A stretch of 64,000 bases of DNA from Piscinibacter sp. XHJ-5 (GCF_029855045.1 NZ_CP123228.1:2046001-2110000), one strand, 5' to 3'. Shown: positions 46,616-55,329, counted from the stretch's first letter. Notes: generated by a model not told the origin, from the sequence alone. Made by a program: numbers and translations.

Positions 46616-47406
46616 GCACTCCCGTTGCCCAGCTGTTCGACCTCCACGGCCGCAATGCCCTCGTCACCGGCGGCTCGCGCGGCCTCGGCCTGCAGATCGC
46701 CGAAGCGCTGGGCGAGGCCGGCGCGCGGATCTTTCTCACGTCGCGCAAGGCCGGCGACCTCGAAGAGGCCGCCGCGCACCTGAAGGCCAAGGGCATCGCG
46801 GCGCAATGGATCGCGGCCGATGCCAGCCAGCCCGACGAAGTGCAGCGCGTCGCGGCCGAGGCGATGCAGCGCCTGGGCGCGATCGACATCCTCGTCAACA
46901 ACGCAGGCGCCACCTGGGGCGCGCCCACCGAGGAGCATCCGCTCGAGGCCTGGGACAAGGTGATGAACCTCAACGTGCGCAGCGTGTTCCTGATGAGCCA
47001 GGCCATCGGCAGGCTCAGCATGATCCCGCGCCGCTACGGCCGCATCATCAACGTCGCATCGATTGCCGGACTGTCGGGGTCCTCGGCGGCGATGAAGTTC
47101 ATCGCCTACGGCACCAGCAAGGGCGCGGTCGTCAACTTCACGCGCACGCTGGCCGGCGAGTGGGGCCCGCACGGCATCACGGTCAACGCGCTGGCGCCCG
47201 GCATGTTTCCCAGCCGGATGACCAAGGACACCTTGCAGGCGGTGGGTGTCGACCGCATCGCGGCGGCAGCGCCGCTGGGCCGCATCGGCGACGACGACGA
47301 CCTCAAAGGCGCCGCCGTGCTGTTCGCGTCGCAGGCCGGCAAGCACATCACCGGCCAGATCCTCGCCATCGACGGCGGCGTCAGCGCGATCCATCACTCG
47401 GCGTAG
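46612..47406 (+). CDS. Short-chain dehydrogenase/reductase
   Basis: A 264-residue classical SDR. The nucleotide site is TGGSRGLG, NNAGATWG marks the central strand, and the catalytic tetrad includes Ser in VASIAG and Tyr-Lys in YGTSK. The end SAIHHSA lacks any extension. The Arg after the first glycine motif (TSRKAGDL) suggests preference for NADP. It probably reduces or oxidises a ketone or hydroxyl in the same pathway as its acyl-CoA neighbours. Confidence 0.88.
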   Translation: MSTPVAQLFDLHGRNALVTGGSRGLGLQIAEALGEAGARIFLTSRKAGDLEEAAAHLKAKGIAAQWIAADASQPDEVQRVAAEAMQRLGAIDILVNNAGATWGAPTEEHPLEAWDKVMNLNVRSVFLMSQAIGRLSMIPRRYGRIINVASIAGLSGSSAAMKFIAYGTSKGAVVNFTRTLAGEWGPHGITVNALAPGMFPSRMTKDTLQAVGVDRIAAAAPLGRIGDDDDLKGAAVLFASQAGKHITGQILAIDGGVSAIHHSA

Positions 47407-47418
47407 GGCCTGGCATCG

Positions 47419-47856
47419 ATGGAATTCCAGGTCCGCATCCCCTTCGTCGAAGCGCTCGGCTTCGAGCTGCTGCGCTTCGAGGAAGGCACATCCGAAATCG
47501 CCTTCACGCCGCGCGCTGAGCATCTCAACTCGTGGAGCGTGGTGCACGGCGGCGTCACGATGACGCTGCTCGACGTGGCGATGGCGCATGCCGCGCGCAG
47601 CCCGCGGCAGGGCGCCGCCCCCGATGCGCGCGGCGTCGTCACCGTCGATATGAAGACCAGCTTCATGCGCCCGGGCATCGGCCGGCTGCTGGCGCGTGGC
47701 CGGGTGCTGCACCGGACCGCGAGCCTCGCATTCTGTGAAGGCTCCATCGTCGACGGCGAGGAGCAGCTGGTGGCGCATGCGACCGGCACCTTCAAGTTCC
47801 TCAAGGCGCTGCCGGCCGGCGGCCGCCAGCTCAAGCGCCTGAACGCATCCGACTGA
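47419..47856 (+). CDS. PaaI/YdiI-type hot-dog thioesterase
   Basis: A 145-residue hot-dog fold protein with HGGVTMTLLDVAMAHAA, where an acidic residue (Asp) faces the thioester, and VVTVDMKTSFMRPG. These enzymes hydrolyse acyl- or aryl-CoA and can recover CoA when a pathway stalls. It lies between the SDR and the reductase with short gaps (12 and 11 bp). Confidence 0.87.
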   Translation: MEFQVRIPFVEALGFELLRFEEGTSEIAFTPRAEHLNSWSVVHGGVTMTLLDVAMAHAARSPRQGAAPDARGVVTVDMKTSFMRPGIGRLLARGRVLHRTASLAFCEGSIVDGEEQLVAHATGTFKFLKALPAGGRQLKRLNASD

Positions 47857-47867
47857 AAGGACTTTCC

Positions 47868-48884
47868 ATGACCACCAACAAGCAGATCCACCTCGTGTCG
47901 CGTCCCCAAGGCGAGGCGACCGTCGCCAACTTCAAGCTCGTCGAGGCGCCGATGCCGTCTTTGAACGACGGGCAGGTGCTGGTGCGCCACCACTTCCTGT
48001 CGCTCGATCCGTACATGCGCGGGCGCATGAACGAGAGCAAGAGCTACGCGCAGCCGCAGCCGCTCGGCGAGGTGATGATCGGCGGCACGGTGGGCGAGGT
48101 GGTCGAGTCGCGGCACGAAGGCTTCAGGCCAGGCGACAAGGTCGTCGGCATGGGTGGCTGGCAGGAGTACTCCGTCGTCGACGCCGCCCATCAGGGCATG
48201 CTGCGCAAGGTCGACACCACGCACATCCCGCTGTCGGCCTATCTCGGCGCCGTCGGCATGCCGGGGGTCACGGCGTGGTACGGCCTGGTGAAGATCTGCG
48301 AGCCGAAGGCCGGCGAGACCGTGGTCGTGAGCGCGGCCAGCGGTGCGGTCGGCGGCGTGGTGGGCCAGCTCGCGAAGGCGCGCGGCTGCCGTGCGGTGGG
48401 CATCGCCGGCGGGCCGGACAAGTGCCGCTACGTCGTCGAGGAACTGGGCTTCGACGCCTGCCTCGACTACAAGCTGCACAGCGACCTGAAGTCGCTGTCC
48501 ACGGCGCTGTGGGATGCCTGCCCCAGCGGCATCGACGGCTACTTCGAGAACGTCGGCGGCATGATCCTCGACGCCGTGATGCTGCGCATGAACGCCTTCG
48601 GCCGCATCGCGCTGTGCGGGATGATCTCCGGCTACGACGGCCAGCCGATTCCCATGCAGTTCCCGCAGCTGCTGCTGCAGTCGCGGCTGAAGCTGCAGGG
48701 CTTCATCGTCAGCGAGCACATGCAGGTGTGGCCCGAGGCGCTCAAGGAGCTGGGCACGCTGGTGGCCACGGGCAAGCTGAAGTACCGCGAGACGGTCGCG
48801 CGGGGCATCGAGGCCGCGCCCGAGGCCTTCCTGGGGCTTCTGAAGGGCCGCAACTTCGGCAAGCAGCTCGTCAAGCTGATCTGA
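47868..48884 (+). CDS. Zinc-independent NADP-dependent oxidoreductase (MDR family)
   Basis: A 338-residue medium-chain reductase of the leukotriene B4 dehydrogenase/CurA type that usually reduces activated double bonds. Features are LDPYMRGRMN, IGGTVGEVVES, the cofactor motif AASGAVGGVVGQLAKARG and YFENVGGMILDAV. The zinc-binding cysteines of alcohol dehydrogenases are absent. It belongs to the same plus-strand run and ends 50 bp before the AidB-like dehydrogenase. Confidence 0.9.
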   Translation: MTTNKQIHLVSRPQGEATVANFKLVEAPMPSLNDGQVLVRHHFLSLDPYMRGRMNESKSYAQPQPLGEVMIGGTVGEVVESRHEGFRPGDKVVGMGGWQEYSVVDAAHQGMLRKVDTTHIPLSAYLGAVGMPGVTAWYGLVKICEPKAGETVVVSAASGAVGGVVGQLAKARGCRAVGIAGGPDKCRYVVEELGFDACLDYKLHSDLKSLSTALWDACPSGIDGYFENVGGMILDAVMLRMNAFGRIALCGMISGYDGQPIPMQFPQLLLQSRLKLQGFIVSEHMQVWPEALKELGTLVATGKLKYRETVARGIEAAPEAFLGLLKGRNFGKQLVKLI

Positions 48885-48934
48885 GCGGCAAGCCCGGCGC
48901 AGCGGGCGTGAAAGGCATTCGAGAAGGGCACACC

Positions 48935-50578
48935 ATGGACGCGACACATGAAGTGTTCAACCAGCCGGCGCCGCTGGCCGACATCGACCTGTTCGCGACC
49001 CACCGCCCGCTGCGCGACGCGCTGCGCTGCCACGCGCCGTCACTGGACACGGCCGAGCTGGCACGGCTGGGCGCCGCGGCCGGCAGCGCCGAGATGCAGG
49101 CGCATGCCCGCCTGGCCAATGTCCACCCGCCGCAGCTGCACACGCACGACCGCGTCGGGCGCCGCATCGACACGGTCGAGTTCCATCCGAGCTACCACGC
49201 GCTGATGACGCTGGCCACCGGCGCCGGCCTGCACGGAACGCCCTGGGCCGGCGGCGCGCATGCGCACCTGCGCCGCGCCGCGGGCTTCATGCTGTTCACC
49301 GAGCTCGAGGCGTCGACGCTGTGCCCGATCTCCATGACGTACGCCGTCACGCCGGCACTGCAGGGCAACGCCGCTGTCGCCGCCGAGTGGGGCCCGCGCC
49401 TGACGAGCCGCGCCTACGACCCGCGCTTCGTGCCGGCCGCGCAGAAGGCCGGCGTGACCATGGGGATGGGGATGACCGAGAAGCAGGGCGGCTCCGACGT
49501 GCGCGCCAACACGACGCAGGCGCGGCACGACGGGCGCGACGCCTGGGGCGAGCGCTACCGCCTGGTCGGCCACAAGTGGTTCTTCTCGGCGCCGATGTGC
49601 GATGCCTTCCTCGTGCTCGCGCAGGCACCGGCAGGGCTGTCGTGCTTCTTCCTGCCGCGTTGGCTGCCCGACGGCAGCGTCAATGCCGTGCGCATCCAGC
49701 GGCTGAAGGACAAGCTCGGCAACAAGGCCAACGCCAGCTCGGAGGTGGAATTCCGGGATGCGCACGCCTGGCTGGTCGGCGAGGAAGGGCGCGGCGTGCC
49801 GCAGATCCTCGAGATGGGCACGCTCACTCGCCTCGACTGCGCCCTGGGCACCAGCGGCCTGATGCGCCACGCCCTGTCGCAGGCGCTCAACCACACGGCG
49901 CAGCGCAGCGCCTTCGGCAAGCCGCTGATGGCGCAGCCGCTGATGCGCAACGTGCTGGCCGACCTGGCGCTGGAAAGCGAGGCGGCCACCGCGCTGGCGC
50001 TGCGCCTGGCGCATGCGTTCGATGCCGCGGGCGACGAGCACGAGGCACTGATGCGCCGCCTGCTGACGCCCGTTGCCAAGTTCTGGATCTGCAAGCGCGG
50101 CAGCCACTTCGCCCAGGAGGCGATGGAGTGCCTGGGCGGCAACGGCTATGTCGAGGAAGGGGGCGAGGGCGTGATGGCGCGCATCTACCGCGAGATGCCG
50201 CTCAACTCCATCTGGGAAGGCGCCGGCAACATCATGGCGCTCGACCTCCTGCGCGCCTTGCGCAAGGGCGGTGCGATGGCCGATGCCCTCGCCGCCGAGC
50301 TGGAGCCCGCGCGCGGCGCGCATGCGGCCTTCGACCGCTTCGCCGCCGGCCTGCCGCAGCGGGTCGACGAAGCGGCCGAAGAGACCGAGGGCCGCCGCCT
50401 GGCGCAGGACGTGGCGCTCGCCGTGCAGGCTTCGCTGCTGCGCCGCCATGCGCCCGACTTCGTCTTCGAGGCCTTCTGCATGTCGCGTCTCGCAGGTGAC
50501 TGGGGACATGCCTTCGGCACGCTACCCTCGCGCGTCGATTTCGATGCCCTCATCCAGCGAGCGATGCCCACGACATGA
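48935..50578 (+). CDS. AidB-type acyl-CoA dehydrogenase
   Basis: A 547-residue FAD protein of the AidB/isovaleryl-CoA dehydrogenase-like branch. Characteristic parts are the N terminus MDATHEVFNQPAPLADIDLF, GMGMTEKQGGSDVRANTT, the SEVEFRDAHAWLVGEEGRGV region and CLGGNGYVEEGG. E. coli AidB binds DNA and is induced by alkylation, but most relatives in catabolic operons are probably true dehydrogenases. The ATG at 48935 begins the family N terminus. The GST gene overlaps its stop by 4 bases. Confidence 0.88.
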   Translation: MDATHEVFNQPAPLADIDLFATHRPLRDALRCHAPSLDTAELARLGAAAGSAEMQAHARLANVHPPQLHTHDRVGRRIDTVEFHPSYHALMTLATGAGLHGTPWAGGAHAHLRRAAGFMLFTELEASTLCPISMTYAVTPALQGNAAVAAEWGPRLTSRAYDPRFVPAAQKAGVTMGMGMTEKQGGSDVRANTTQARHDGRDAWGERYRLVGHKWFFSAPMCDAFLVLAQAPAGLSCFFLPRWLPDGSVNAVRIQRLKDKLGNKANASSEVEFRDAHAWLVGEEGRGVPQILEMGTLTRLDCALGTSGLMRHALSQALNHTAQRSAFGKPLMAQPLMRNVLADLALESEAATALALRLAHAFDAAGDEHEALMRRLLTPVAKFWICKRGSHFAQEAMECLGGNGYVEEGGEGVMARIYREMPLNSIWEGAGNIMALDLLRALRKGGAMADALAAELEPARGAHAAFDRFAAGLPQRVDEAAEETEGRRLAQDVALAVQASLLRRHAPDFVFEAFCMSRLAGDWGHAFGTLPSRVDFDALIQRAMPTT

Positions 50579-51510
50579 GCGATCTCATCCTTCACCACTA
50601 CGCGGGCTCGCCCTTTTCCGAGAAGGTGCGCCTGGTGCTGGGATTCAAGGGCCTCACCTGGAGCTCGGTCACGGTGCCGGTCATCCTGCCCAAGCCAGAC
50701 GTGGTCGCGCTCACCGGCGGCTACCGGCGCACGCCCTTTCTGCAGGTCGGCGCCGACATCTACTGCGACACCGCGCTGATGTGCCGCGTGATCGACAGGA
50801 TGGCGCCGACGCCCCCGCTCTATCCCGATGCGGCGGGCGGCATGCAGCACGTGCTGGCGCAATGGGCCGACACGGCGCTGTTCTGGGCCGCGATTCCGTA
50901 CACCATGCAGCCGGCGGGACTGCCGCACATCTTCGGCGGCGCGCCGCCCGAGGTGCTGAAGGCCTTCGCCGCCGACCGCGCCGCCATGACCGCCGGCATG
51001 CGGCGTCCCACCACGGCCGACGCCGCCGCCCAGCTGCACGGCTACTTCGGCTGGCTGGAGCAGCAGCTGGCCGACAGCCGCCTGTTCCTTCTGGGGGCCG
51101 CGCCGTGCATCGCCGACTTCTCGGTGGCGCAGTCGCTGTGGTACATCCGCCGCGCGCCGCCGGTCACCCACGTTCTATCGCCGTTTCCGAAGCTGCTCGC
51201 GTGGATCGAGCGTGTGCAGGCCTTCGGCCACGGCCGGCACGAGACGATGCCCAGCAGCGAGGCCATTGCCGCCGCACGCGCGGCGCAGACGACAGCCGTC
51301 GTGCCCTTCGACGACCGGCAGGGCTTCGCGCGCGGCGAGGAAGTCACGGTCACGCCGACCGACTACGCGCAGGATCCGGTGACCGGCCGCCTGCACGGAC
51401 TCACGCACGACGAGGTGGCCATTGCGCGCGAGGACGAGCGCGCCGGCCGCCTGGTGGTGCACTTCCCGCGCATCGGCTACCAGGTGAAGAAGAGCGACAC
51501 GGCGAAGTGA
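50575..51510 (+). CDS. Glutathione S-transferase-like protein with C-terminal extension
   Basis: A 311-residue protein. Residues 1-80 form a thioredoxin-like GST domain (LHHYAGSPFSEKVRLVLGFKG with a Ser-Pro-Phe-Ser active loop and GYRRTPFLQVGADIYCDT), and residues about 90-215 the helical domain. The last 75 to 80 residues, from about VVPFDDRQGFARGEEVTVTP, exceed the usual GST length and look like a small beta-rich domain of unknown role. It overlaps the AidB-like gene by 4 bases and precedes an SDR gene by 13 bp. Confidence 0.85.
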   Translation: MSDLILHHYAGSPFSEKVRLVLGFKGLTWSSVTVPVILPKPDVVALTGGYRRTPFLQVGADIYCDTALMCRVIDRMAPTPPLYPDAAGGMQHVLAQWADTALFWAAIPYTMQPAGLPHIFGGAPPEVLKAFAADRAAMTAGMRRPTTADAAAQLHGYFGWLEQQLADSRLFLLGAAPCIADFSVAQSLWYIRRAPPVTHVLSPFPKLLAWIERVQAFGHGRHETMPSSEAIAAARAAQTTAVVPFDDRQGFARGEEVTVTPTDYAQDPVTGRLHGLTHDEVAIAREDERAGRLVVHFPRIGYQVKKSDTAK

Positions 51511-51523
51511 GAGGAACAGCAGG

Positions 51524-52426
51524 ATGAAGACCTTCAAGGGCAAGACGGCGGTCATCACCGGCGCCGCCTCGGGCTTCGGCCTCGAGACATCGCGGCTGGC
51601 GGCGCGCGAGGGCATGAACGTCGTGATGGCCGACGTGCAGCAGGACGCGCTCGACCGTGCCGCCGCGGAGATCGCGGCGCTGGGCGCCGCGGTGCTGCCG
51701 TTCCGCCTCGACGTGTCCAAGGGCAGCGACGTCGAGGCGCTGGGCGCCGCCGCGCTGCAGCGATTCGGCGTGCCGCACCTGGTGTTCAACAACGCCGGCG
51801 TGGGCTCGGGCGGGCTGATGTGGGAGTACACGCAGAAGGACTGGGAGTGGATCGTCGGCGTCAACCTGATGGGCGTCGCGCACGGCATCCGCGTGTTCAC
51901 GCCCCCGATGCTCGATGCCGCCCGGGATGATCCGGCGTACCAGGGCCACATCGTCAACACCGCGTCGATGGCCGGCCTGGTGAACATGCCGAACACCGGC
52001 TCGTACAACGCGACCAAGAGCGCGGTGGTGGCGATGACCGAGACGCTGTACCAGGACCTCGCGCTGGTGACCGACCAGGTGCGCTGCTCGCTGCTGTGCC
52101 CGTACTTCGTGCCCACCGGCATCGTCCAGAGCGAGCGCAACCGCCCGGCCGAGATGAGCGAGGACAGGCCGCCCACCAAGGCGCAGCTCGTCGCCAAGGC
52201 CCTCGGCGAAAAGGCCGTCAGCTCCGGCAAGCTCACGGCCGCGCAGATCGCGCAGTTCGTGATGGACGCGGTGGCGCAGGACCGCTTCTACATCTTCAGC
52301 CATCCCCATGCGCTCGGGCCGGTGCAGACCCGCATGGAGGACATCGTGCAGGGGCGCGATCCCAGCGACCCGTTCAAGGAGCGGCCGCAGATCGGCGAGA
52401 ACCTGAGGAAGGCGTTGCGGGAGTGA
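51524..52426 (+). CDS. Short-chain dehydrogenase/reductase
   Basis: A 300-residue SDR with TGAASGFGLETSRLAARE at the nucleotide site, NNAGVGSGG, and the catalytic Ser-Tyr-Lys set (VNTASMAG, SYNATKSAV). The Asp at MADVQQ suggests NAD use. It is longer than the upstream SDR by a C-terminal segment (FYIFSHPHALGPVQTRMED). It is the last gene of the catabolic run; a long palindromic repeat follows at once. Confidence 0.88.
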   Translation: MKTFKGKTAVITGAASGFGLETSRLAAREGMNVVMADVQQDALDRAAAEIAALGAAVLPFRLDVSKGSDVEALGAAALQRFGVPHLVFNNAGVGSGGLMWEYTQKDWEWIVGVNLMGVAHGIRVFTPPMLDAARDDPAYQGHIVNTASMAGLVNMPNTGSYNATKSAVVAMTETLYQDLALVTDQVRCSLLCPYFVPTGIVQSERNRPAEMSEDRPPTKAQLVAKALGEKAVSSGKLTAAQIAQFVMDAVAQDRFYIFSHPHALGPVQTRMEDIVQGRDPSDPFKERPQIGENLRKALRE

Positions 52427-52428
52427 CA

Positions 52429-52519
52429 GCCCTCACCCCGACCCTCTCCCGCAAGCGGGAGAAGGGGTAAGAGAGGCATCCCCTCTCCCGCTTGCGGGGA
52501 AAGGGGCCGGGGTGAGGGC
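52429..52519. repeat. Dispersed palindromic element, two-hairpin form
   Basis: A 91-bp element begins 3 bp after the SDR stop codon. Its ends GCCCTCACCCCG (52429-52440) and CGGGGTGAGGGC (52508-52519) are exact inverted repeats. Inside are two hairpins, TCTCCCGC-AA-GCGGGAGA (52445-52462) and a second CTCTCCCGC-TT-GCGGGG arm near 52483-52499. The same GCCCTCACCCCGACCCTC end occurs at 60036. It resembles the REP-type palindromes scattered at gene ends in Burkholderiales and probably also ends the operon. Confidence 0.85.
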
Positions 52520-52563
52520 CAGCGCGAGCGGATGAATCGCGCCCCGCCTGCGTACACCTCGGC

Positions 52564-53046
52564 ATGACGCGCATCCTGCTGCTCTGGATGGCCCTGGCCG
52601 TCCTCCCCGCGCACGCCGTCGCACCCGGCGATCCGGCCCCGGATTTCCAGCTCGCCGGGCTGCGCGGTCCGGTGAGCCTGGCCGACTTCAAGGGCAAGCT
52701 GACCTACGTCGACTTCTGGGCCTCGTGGTGCGCCGCCTGCAAGCAGTCGTTCCCGTGGATGAACGAGATGCAGGCCCGGTACGGCGCGAATGGCTTCCAG
52801 GTGGTGGGCATCAACCTCGACCGCAAGCGCGAAGACGCCGACCGTTTCCTGGCCGAGCGACCCGCGGCGTTCGCCATCGCGTTCGATGCCGGCGGCGAGA
52901 GTGCGAGGCGCTACGGCGTCAAGGGAATGCCCACCTCGGTGCTCGTCAGTCCGGAGGGCAGGGTGCTGTTCGTGCACAGCGGCTTTCGCCCCGAGCAGCA
53001 GCAGGCGCTCGAGGCTCGCATCGCCGCGGCGCTCGGTTCGAAGTAA
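52564..53046 (+). CDS. Exported TlpA-like thioredoxin-fold protein
   Basis: A 160-residue periplasmic thiol-disulfide protein. A signal peptide (ILLLWMALAVLPAHA) precedes PGDPAPDFQLAGL and the redox site WCAAC with Cys56 and Cys59. The cis-Pro loop is GMPTSVLV. It may keep the cysteines of an envelope partner reduced. The next gene encodes a Cys-ending lipoprotein 10 bp downstream, an obvious candidate partner. Confidence 0.9.
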   Translation: MTRILLLWMALAVLPAHAVAPGDPAPDFQLAGLRGPVSLADFKGKLTYVDFWASWCAACKQSFPWMNEMQARYGANGFQVVGINLDRKREDADRFLAERPAAFAIAFDAGGESARRYGVKGMPTSVLVSPEGRVLFVHSGFRPEQQQALEARIAAALGSK

Positions 53047-53056
53047 GGAGATCCGC

Positions 53057-53269
53057 ATGCACATGGTGTCGACCGCGGCGTTGCTGGCGGCCGTGCTCGC
53101 CGGCTGCGGCAGCGCCCCGCAGGCCTGGGAGAAGGGCGACCTGGCCAAGCCGGAGATGACGATGAACCCCGACACGCTGGAGCTGCGTCTCGGCCAGCGG
53201 GTGTACAGCAGCAAGGAGAACGCCTCGGGAGGCTACGGCGTGGGCGGAGGCGGCTGTGGCTGCAACTGA
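53057..53269 (+). CDS. DUF4266 small lipoprotein with Gly/Cys C terminus
   Basis: A 70-residue lipoprotein of unknown function. The lipobox LAGC puts the lipidated Cys at 17. The mature part has the DUF4266 features KGDLAKPEMTMNPD and RVYSSKENASGG, and ends in YGVGGGGCGCN with two cysteines separated by one glycine. That tail could bind a metal or be a modification site. The stop codon lies inside the next gene (14-base overlap), so the two proteins are probably made together. Confidence 0.85.
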   Translation: MHMVSTAALLAAVLAGCGSAPQAWEKGDLAKPEMTMNPDTLELRLGQRVYSSKENASGGYGVGGGGCGCN

Positions 53270-54395
53270 CGCCGCCCGGCCGAGCGCCATCCTGATGGCG
53301 GCGCTGATGCTGCCGGGCATCGTGCCGCGGGCGCAGGCCGAGACCGCTCCCGAGCGCGGCGTCTTCAGCGCACGCTACCTCGACTATCGCGACGGGCAGC
53401 CGGGATTCGACCGCATCACCGTGCACTCGCCCGCGGTCTACGTGCTGGCCCCCATCGCCACCCGCTGGGCGATCGAGGGCTCGCTGCTGTCCGACAGCGT
53501 GTCGGGCGCATCGCCGCGCTATCACACGGCCATCTCCGGCGCCTCGCGCATGAGCGACTTGCGCCATGCGCTCGACGTGAAGCTCACGCGCTACGAGGAC
53601 CGGCACGCCTTCTCGCTCGGCGCGGCCGCGTCCAGCGAGAACGACTTCGAGTCGCGTGCGGTTTCGGGCGAGGTGCGCCTGGCCAGCGAAGACAACAACC
53701 GCACCTGGAACATCGGCCTGGGCTACACGCGCGACCGCATCGGCTCGGCCGACTTCGAGCTGCTGCACGAGCGCCGCCGCACCGTCGAGGCGATCGTCGG
53801 CCTGACCCAGGTGCTCGGCAGGACCGACCTCGTGCAGGTGGCGCTCACCGCCGCGCACGGTCGCGGCTACTACAGCGATCCGTACAAGACGCCGGACTCG
53901 CGCCCGCGCAGGCGCGACCAGGCGATGGTGCTGCTGCGCTGGAACCATCACGTCGAAGGCACGGGCAGCACGCTGCGCACCAGCTACCGCTACTACACCG
54001 ACAGCTTCAAGATCCGGGCGCACACGGTGCAGGCCGAGTGGGTGCAGCCGGTGGCGCAGCGCTGGACCGTGTCGCCGTCGGTGCGCCTGTACTCGCAGAG
54101 CGCGGCGAGCTTCTACTTCGATCCGGTCTACGACCCGGTGCTCGGTGCCCCCTTCCCGGTCGGCTTCACCAGCAACCCGCCGCAGTTCGTCTCCGGCGAC
54201 CAGCGACTCGCGGCCTTCGGCGGCGTGACGCTGGGCCTCAAGCTGGCGCTGCAGCTCACGCCCGACTGGTCGGCCGACATCAAGGCCGAGCGCTACGAGC
54301 AGCGCTCGAGCTGGCGCTGGGGCGGCGGCGGATCGCCGGGGCTGGACCCGTTGCGGGCGACCCTCGTGCAGGTGGGCCTCGGCAAGCGCTTCTGA
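53256..54395 (+). CDS. DUF3570 outer-membrane beta-barrel-like protein with SGAS motifs
   Basis: A 379-residue protein predicted to be exported (hydrophobic segment to about residue 28) and rich in alternating-residue beta strands ending in an aromatic residue (VQVGLGKRF), as in outer-membrane barrels. The family function is unknown. Residues 80-86 read DSVSGAS and 94-100 SGASRMS; both resemble the D-x-x-S/T-G-A-S/T site at which ApbE attaches FMN. The apbE gene follows directly. The start is GTG at 53256, preceded by GGAGG and overlapping the DUF4266 gene; an exact start is uncertain. Confidence 0.85.
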   Translation: MAATDAARPSAILMAALMLPGIVPRAQAETAPERGVFSARYLDYRDGQPGFDRITVHSPAVYVLAPIATRWAIEGSLLSDSVSGASPRYHTAISGASRMSDLRHALDVKLTRYEDRHAFSLGAAASSENDFESRAVSGEVRLASEDNNRTWNIGLGYTRDRIGSADFELLHERRRTVEAIVGLTQVLGRTDLVQVALTAAHGRGYYSDPYKTPDSRPRRRDQAMVLLRWNHHVEGTGSTLRTSYRYYTDSFKIRAHTVQAEWVQPVAQRWTVSPSVRLYSQSAASFYFDPVYDPVLGAPFPVGFTSNPPQFVSGDQRLAAFGGVTLGLKLALQLTPDWSADIKAERYEQRSSWRWGGGGSPGLDPLRATLVQVGLGKRF

Positions 54396-55286
54396 ATGTC
54401 GCTCGGATTCGACTTCCAGGCCATGGCGTGCGGCTGCCAGGTGCGGCTGGCCGGCGCGGGCGAGGACGAGCTCGCGCCGCTCGCCCACGACGCCATCGCC
54501 GAAGTGCGCCGCATCGAGACGGCCTACTCGCGCTTCCGCGAGGACAGCATCGTCTCGCGCATCAATGCTGCGGCCGGCGGCGCCGCTGCGATCGAAGTCG
54601 ACGACGAGACGGCCGGCCTGCTGAACTTCGCCGCGCAGCTGCATGCGCAGAGCGGCGGGCTGTTCGACATCACCTCGGGGGTGCTGCGGCGCGCCTGGAA
54701 CTTCCGCACCGGCGTGCTGCCGTCGCAGGAGGTGCTCGCGCAGCTGCTGCCGCGGGTCGGCTGGTCGCAGGTGGAATGGGACGGCCGCAGGGTGCGCCTG
54801 CCGCGGTCCGGCATGGAACTCGACTTCGGCGGCTTCGGCAAGGAGTACGCCGCCGACCGCGCAGCGGCCGTGCTCGCCGAACGCGGCGCGGCGCACGGTT
54901 TCGTGAACCTCGGCGGCGACATCCGCGTGATCGGCCCGCAGGCCGACGGCCGCGCCTGGCGGTTCGGCATTCAGCATCCGCGGCGAGAGGACGCCACCAT
55001 CGCCGGCATCGCGCTCGCGGGCGGCGCACTGGCGACCAGCGGCGACTACGAGCGCTATTTCGAGCACGAAGGTCGCCGCTACTGCCACATCCTGGATCCG
55101 CGCAGCGGCTGGCCGGCGCAGCACTGGCAGTCGATCAGCGTCGTCGCGCCGCTCGCCGTGGCGGCGGGGGCGATGACGACGATCGCGATGCTGAAGGGCC
55201 GTGACGCGCTGGACTTCCTGCGTGCGCAGGGCGTGGGCTTTCTCGCTGTCGATGCGCAGGGACAGGTGACGGCCGAGGGCGTGTGA
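54396..55286 (+). CDS. apbE: FAD:protein FMN transferase ApbE
   Basis: ApbE transfers FMN from FAD onto a Ser/Thr of exported proteins. The 296-residue protein has AYSRFREDSIVSRIN, SGGLFDITSGVL, the LDFGGFGKEYAAD segment, GFVNLGGDIRVIG and the late MTTIAMLKG. No strong signal peptide or lipobox is visible at MSLGFDFQAMACGC, unlike many ApbE proteins, so its compartment is uncertain. The ATG follows the DUF3570 stop without a gap. Its substrate is probably the neighbouring DUF3570 protein, since no NqrC, RnfG or PepSY-type target is present. Confidence 0.92.
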   Translation: MSLGFDFQAMACGCQVRLAGAGEDELAPLAHDAIAEVRRIETAYSRFREDSIVSRINAAAGGAAAIEVDDETAGLLNFAAQLHAQSGGLFDITSGVLRRAWNFRTGVLPSQEVLAQLLPRVGWSQVEWDGRRVRLPRSGMELDFGGFGKEYAADRAAAVLAERGAAHGFVNLGGDIRVIGPQADGRAWRFGIQHPRREDATIAGIALAGGALATSGDYERYFEHEGRRYCHILDPRSGWPAQHWQSISVVAPLAVAAGAMTTIAMLKGRDALDFLRAQGVGFLAVDAQGQVTAEGV

Positions 55287-55329
55287 GGGGGATCGCCCCG
55301 GCCGGACACCCCCGCAGTAGCATCGCCCC

